NCBI GenBank assembly: GCA_030018895.1 | Contig: JASEHM010000001.1 | Location: 67,799 to 75,147 of the forward strand | Reading direction: 5' to 3' | DNA from: Candidatus Omnitrophota bacterium | GTDB taxonomy: Bacteria; Omnitrophota; Gorgyraeia; Gygaellales; Profunditerraquicolaceae | Length of the DNA: 7,349 nucleotides | Shown: positions 6,001 to 7,349 of the stretch, one piece after another | Layout of the letters: each line of letters opens with the position of its first letter | How positions within the stretch are numbered: the stretch's first letter is position 1 | Translations under genes and position numbers: made by a program | Notes under the pieces: generated by a model | What the model saw: the letters and a program-made list of their open reading frames with translations, nothing else | Database searches by the model: none | Told to the model about the DNA's origin: nothing

Positions 6001-7349
6001 GAAAGGAATAGGTAAAAATGAACTTAAAAGGGTAAAAAAAGAAATTAAGATGTATATAGGAAGAGAACCTTTATCTGATATAGGATTAAAGAAGAACGAG
6101 TCTTTATGCTATTTTTCAAATTTTACCTTAGAAGCATTAGTAGAAATTTTATGGAGGCTAGTTGGCCACGAAAAAAGAAAGGAGCTTATATATTCAGATT
6201 TTAAAAAACAATTCCCAGAATTGAATAATAAGCATCTATGGAGCCTTCTTGGGTGCTACGCTTCTATGGAAGAAATAAGAAAATTTGGCTGTTTTAAGAG
6301 AGAAATACCTTCTCAGGAAAGCATAAAAGAGGTATTAACCAAAGGCCGTCTTTATGAAGCAAAAGGTTTTCTTTATTGCTGGCCTATTGAGGCAATAAGC
6401 GCTCTCCTTGATTTAGCAGAAAACGAAGAAGATCCGCATTTAAAAGGCCGTTATATTATCCTTATAGATTATTTTTTAACCCATAATCCTGAATTAAAAC
6501 AAAAAGAACTTATCTCAATTCTTGAAGGATATATTAAAGATAAGAATTTATTTGTCTGGCTTGGAGCCTATGACCTTTTAGGCAGACAAAAAGTAAACAA
6601 AGAATCACTTAATTGCCAGATTCCTAAGGAGGTGCAGATTACAAGAAAAATACAAAAGAAAGATTCTTCAGGATTTGAGGAAAGACAACTTACTGTTAAG
6701 GTTAATAAGATAATTTCTCCTGAATTTGGCTTTGAGGTAATAAGAGAGATAGATCAAGAGGCGCCCATAGGCTGCTTAGGGAAAAGAGGTTTAACTATTG
6801 ATGAAGGCATAATTATATTCTATTCTTTAGCCAAAGTTGGAGAAGAAAAGAAAGAGATAATCGTTAGCACCTTGGTTATTCTTTACAAGAATTTAGTTGA
6901 AAAAAGATTTACTGAAACGCCATTTTCTTTCGATTACGAAGAACAAGATTGTAGTGTTTATTTAGGATTGAATGAGACAATAAAGAAATTTGACTGGAGA
7001 TTAGGACGTAAATTTTCAACCCTTGCTAGACAAAAGATAAAAGGTGCTATTATTGATGAGATGAGAGGAAAAGATAATCTTACAAGGCCTCAAAGAGAAA
7101 AAATTAAGCACTATGAAGATGTCGTTAAAAAGTTAACTTGTAATTTCGAAAGAAATCCGACTAATGAAGAGATCGTTTCGAAAATGGGAATAAATTTAAA
7201 TATGCTTAGCAAGATTAGGGGATGGGAAGGGTTTTCTATTATTTCTTCAGATGCGCCCTCTTTTGTTGAAGACAAAGCTTTTACACAGGAACCATTTGAC
7301 TCAAAAGAATTGCTAATTGAGATAGTAAACAAAACTCCGAAATTAAATT
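2..7349 (+). CDS. Internal fragment of a giant multidomain protein (open at both ends)
   Basis: Reading from base 2 gives 2,449 sense codons with no TAA, TAG or TGA; the other frames are closed repeatedly (frame 1 stops at bases 22-24). No start or stop codon of the gene lies in the window, so the true length is unknown but exceeds 2,449 residues. Recognisable domains in order are radical SAM-like (~38-280), GH57-like (~355-1046) and FliA-like sigma-70 region 2-3 (~2286-2419). They are separated by long, mostly helical, unassigned stretches and two repeat-derived patches. No signal peptide, hydrophobic membrane segment or surface repeat is evident. Internal in-frame Met codons lack a convincing ribosome binding site, so I see no support for splitting it into several genes. 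Giant ORFs are known from Omnitrophota; assignment to that group and a cytosolic location are inference. The overall function is unknown. Confidence 0.93.
113..841 (+). other. Divergent radical SAM-like domain
   Basis: Residues ~38-280 of the giant protein. The signature CxxxCxxC is present as C47-K-W-G-C51-L-T-C54, followed by another cysteine, C56; in the radical SAM family these three cysteines hold a [4Fe-4S] cluster that cleaves S-adenosylmethionine. Further matches to the partial TIM-barrel plan are N-F-E-P at 90-93, where the family usually has G-G-E-P, then V-T-H-G at 122-125 (usual T-N-G), and S-I-S-T-W-H at 152-157 at a strand that often reads S-I-D/S. A G-E-M-M-L-I-C stretch ending at C277 resembles the region after the barrel in many members. 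The SAM-contacting glycine pair is replaced, so SAM binding or catalysis may be altered. The substrate cannot be told from sequence. The domain start may extend upstream of the window. Confidence 0.72.
944..1021 (+). other. Interdomain linker with Ala-Ser-Pro-Val motif
   Basis: Residues ~315-340 join the radical SAM-like and GH57-like domains. The segment is rich in small residues, Pro, Glu and Lys, and contains T-A-S-P-V-V-S-A-A at 322-330. It lacks predicted secondary structure by eye. Related S-P-[V/I/M] motifs recur at 1581-1583, 1952-1954, 1963-1965 and 1972-1974, also in linker-like or repeat-derived stretches. Confidence 0.5.
1064..3139 (+). other. Glycoside hydrolase family 57-like domain
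   Basis: Residues ~355-1046. GH57 enzymes are retaining glucan hydrolases or transferases, often cytosolic. Landmarks in family order: N-S-H-Q-P-W around H365 with W-S-R-I-H after it (motif 1, HQP); an I-S-Y-T-L-S-T-E-L-E stretch at the usual F-N-L-T-P-x-L position; D-D-L-R before a W-N-N-A-W; G-Q-I-D-F-S-I-C-P-H at 663-672, where the family has a T-T-P-x-x-H-P motif; W-I-W-N-A-E731-G-Y, matching the W-P-x-E-G nucleophile motif; F-Q-D793-Q-Y-I-D797, matching F-R-D-x-x-L-S-D with the candidate acid/base; and G-T-W-H-G-N-V-A-V-W-I-G at 927-938, matching the G-S-W-x-x-x-N-x-x-x-W-I-G motif. A-A-Q-V-S-C-Y-A-W-H at ~1002-1011 sits where related proteins have A-E-G-S-D-W-F-W. The nucleophile and a candidate acid/base are kept, but HP and E-G-S-D are changed, so altered specificity or lost activity is possible. 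Confidence 0.78.
3140..4534 (+). other. Unassigned segment of the giant protein after the GH57-like domain
   Basis: Residues ~1047-1511 show no family I recognise. The first part may still be the tail of the GH57-like fold. It then contains a mixed stretch with V-K-V-T-S-G-T-S-R-P-D (about 1140-1150), a basic patch K-L-R-S-K-L-G-S-R-R-A-R-E, and a region with R-C-A-R-V-T-C-S-R-G-R-H near residues 1286-1297. A short charged, coiled-coil-like stretch rich in Glu/Lys/Leu follows near 1340-1360. The segment ends in a polar run with four serines (S-S-S-S) directly before the repeat cluster. The coding signal is steady, with the same codon style as its neighbours. Confidence 0.6.
4536..4640 (+). 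repeat. Cluster of five GGAATTYTGGGGAC repeats inside the ORF
   Basis: Five copies of the 14-mer GGAATTYTGGGGAC start at 4539, 4569, 4588, 4604 and 4619, with spacings of 30, 19, 16 and 15 bases. The outermost copies lie in a perfect 25-bp direct repeat, 4536-4560 and 4616-4640. The copies fall in all three codon phases and so encode different peptides (N-S-G-D-T, N-F-G-D-I, E-F-W-G-R, G-I-L-G-T twice). This shows that the unit is conserved as DNA, not as protein. No phase of the 14-mer contains a stop codon, so insertions can be tolerated. The segment is visibly more G-rich than its surroundings. It resembles dispersed REP-like repeats found elsewhere between genes; no transposase is in the window. 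Confidence 0.85.
4644..4685 (+). repeat. 42-bp dispersed repeat, copy A
   Basis: This stretch matches 5763-5804 at 40 of 42 positions; the differences are T4674 versus C5793 and C4682 versus T5801. It contains the perfect inverted repeat GGAAAC-T-GTTTCC at 4648-4660. In the ORF it encodes E-E-T-V-S-S-A-I-G-I-V-G-R (residues 1549-1561). It lies four bases after the GGGGAC cluster, so both may be parts of one composite repeat element. Confidence 0.85.
4736..4758 (+). repeat. Small inverted repeat at the end of the repeat patch
   Basis: AACTCTT (4736-4742) and AAGAGTT (4752-4758) form a perfect 7-bp stem around a 9-base loop. A sixth GGGGAC core lies just upstream at 4719-4724. The hairpin encodes N-S-S-P-I-K-E-L and thereby overlaps the S-S-P-I motif at residues 1580-1583. 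It could mark one end of the inserted material; a stem this short can also arise by chance. Confidence 0.4.
4760..5746 (+). other. Helical, unassigned segment containing a TPR-like unit
   Basis: Residues ~1587-1915, between the two repeat patches. The sequence is strongly amphipathic and rich in Lys, Glu, Ile and Leu, as in helical-repeat scaffolds. Examples are the E-E-L-E-I-L-K-R-V-K-E-E-G stretch near 1617-1629 and a long run of short helices through 1660-1790. Apart from the TPR-like unit listed separately, I recognise no family and see no catalytic motif. A protein-binding role is possible but is inference only. Confidence 0.5.
5387..5491 (+). other. TPR-like helical repeat unit
   Basis: Residues ~1796-1830. 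The pattern W-G-x-L-N-x-x-G-L-V-Y-x-Y-x-x-N-G-K-I-E-E-A-K-x-x-Y-x-x-A-I fits the 34-residue tetratricopeptide consensus, with W near position 4, G-x-x-Y around 8-11, A at 20 and A at 27. Only one unit is convincing; neighbouring helices may be degenerate copies. TPR units usually mediate protein-protein contacts. Confidence 0.5.
5747..5770 (+). repeat. 12-bp in-frame tandem duplication
   Basis: GTTGAGGAGGAA (5747-5758) is followed directly by GCTGAGGAGGAA (5759-5770), differing at one base. It encodes V-E-E-E-A-E-E-E (residues 1916-1923). The second unit overlaps the left end of copy B of the 42-bp repeat, so the duplication may have accompanied its insertion or arisen later by slippage. Confidence 0.7.
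5763..5804 (+). repeat. 42-bp dispersed repeat, copy B
   Basis: Matches 4644-4685 at 40 of 42 positions and lies exactly 1,119 bases (373 codons) downstream, so both copies are read in the same phase. It encodes E-E-T-V-S-S-A-I-G-T-V-G-C (residues 1922-1934). The perfect inverted repeat GGAAAC-T-GTTTCC is kept at 5767-5779. Past the repeat, both copies have a TTGCTTTG a little downstream (4698-4705 and 5826-5833) with a 9-base offset, a weak hint that homology once extended further. Confidence 0.85.
5844..5923 (+). repeat. Ser-Pro-Val rich linker with 8-bp tandem units
   Basis: At the DNA level, GGTTCGTC, GGTTCGCC, AGTTAGCC and AGCTACTT follow each other from 5844 to 5875 as increasingly degenerate 8-bp units. 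GCCGGCTCGCCGGT follows at 5882-5895. An 8-bp unit shifts phase each time, so the repetition is not driven by protein sequence. The product contains G-S-P-V at 1951-1954, G-S-P-V at 1962-1965 and N-S-P-M at 1971-1974. It looks like a flexible joint between the helical region and the next segment. Confidence 0.55.
5924..6784 (+). other. Helical, unassigned segment upstream of the sigma-like domain
   Basis: Residues ~1975-2261. The start is highly charged (E-E-K-E-R-N-R-L-D-K-V-L-E-E-V-L-K). Successive amphipathic helices follow, including a stretch around 2080-2195 with a HEAT-like alternation of helix pairs (for example G-R-L-Y-E-A-K-G-F-L and A-I-S-A-L-L-D-L-A-E-N). From about 2200 onward it becomes more beta-like and basic. 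I recognise no family and see no catalytic residues. Confidence 0.45.
6857..7258 (+). other. FliA/SigD-type sigma-70 region 2-3 domain embedded in the giant protein
   Basis: Residues ~2286-2419. The best block is K-F2330-D-W-R-L-G-R-K-F2338-S-T-L-A-R-Q-K-I-K-G2348-A-I-I-D-E-M-R, which follows the FliA/SigD/WhiG pattern K-F-D-P-x-x-x-x-K-F-x-T-Y-A-x-x-R-I-R-G-A-I-I-D-x-x-R (regions 2.2-2.4, core binding and -10 recognition). It continues with R-x-x-R-E-K-I-K and then R-N-P-T-N-E-E-I-V-S-K-M-G-I (2384-2397), the region 3 helix-turn-helix with its usual G-R-x-P-T-x-x-E-I-A-x-x-L-G form, and ends in S-S-D-A (2415-2418), where sigma factors have S-L/I-D. Y-E-E-Q-D-C-S-V-Y-L-G-L upstream sits at the D-D-L-x-x-x-G-x-x-G-L position. 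The T-Y-A of region 2.3 is T-L-A here. Region 4 would lie past the window. Whether it still binds RNA polymerase is unknown. Confidence 0.82.

Noticed and set aside
6857..7349. A separate sigma-factor gene starting near 6800
   Set aside because: There is no stop codon upstream in the frame, and no in-frame ATG/GTG/TTG with a clear ribosome binding site at a sensible distance, so it is read as part of the large ORF.

Overview
The whole 7,349-base window is one uninterrupted plus-strand reading frame. The frame that begins at base 2 runs through 2,449 codons with no stop and leaves the window at both ends, so neither the start codon nor the stop codon is visible. Everything here is therefore an internal piece of one giant protein (roughly 280 kDa within the window alone). 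There is no intergenic space, promoter, RNA gene or transposase gene. Short reverse-strand ORFs are antisense shadows.

The sequence is AT-leaning, favours AGA/AGG for arginine, and contains GGGGAC-type dispersed repeats. Together with an ORF of this size, this suggests an uncultivated bacterium such as Omnitrophota (former OP3), a group reported to carry exceptionally large ORFs. That assignment is inference from style, not from a marker gene.

Layout, with residue numbers counted from base 2: (1) residues ~38-280, a divergent radical SAM domain with CxxxCxxC at C47/C51/C54. (2) ~315-340, a linker with an A-S-P-V motif. (3) ~355-1046, a glycoside hydrolase family 57-like domain with recognisable HQP, W-x-A-E-G, F-x-D and G-x-W-x-x-N-x-x-x-W-I-G motifs. 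(4) ~1047-1511, a long segment I cannot assign. (5) ~1512-1586, a segment built from dispersed DNA repeats that read through in frame: five copies of GGAATTYTGGGGAC, then copy A of a 42-bp repeat, then a small inverted repeat. (6) ~1587-1915, helical sequence with one TPR-like unit. (7) ~1916-1974, a second repeat-derived patch with a 12-bp tandem duplication, copy B of the 42-bp repeat exactly 373 codons after copy A, and a Ser-Pro-Val rich linker. (8) ~1975-2261, helical, unassigned. (9) ~2286-2419, a clear FliA/SigD-type sigma-70 region 2-3 domain.

Radical SAM, GH57 and sigma domains normally belong to separate cytosolic proteins with unrelated jobs, and no signal peptide or membrane segment is visible here. 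The simplest reading is that this part of the giant protein is cytosolic and is a mosaic of captured, diverged domains. Repeat-rich, SP[V/I/M]-containing linkers occupy some of the joints. The most unusual observations are the giant ORF itself, the embedded sigma-factor domain, and mobile-type repeats tolerated inside the coding sequence in all three reading phases.
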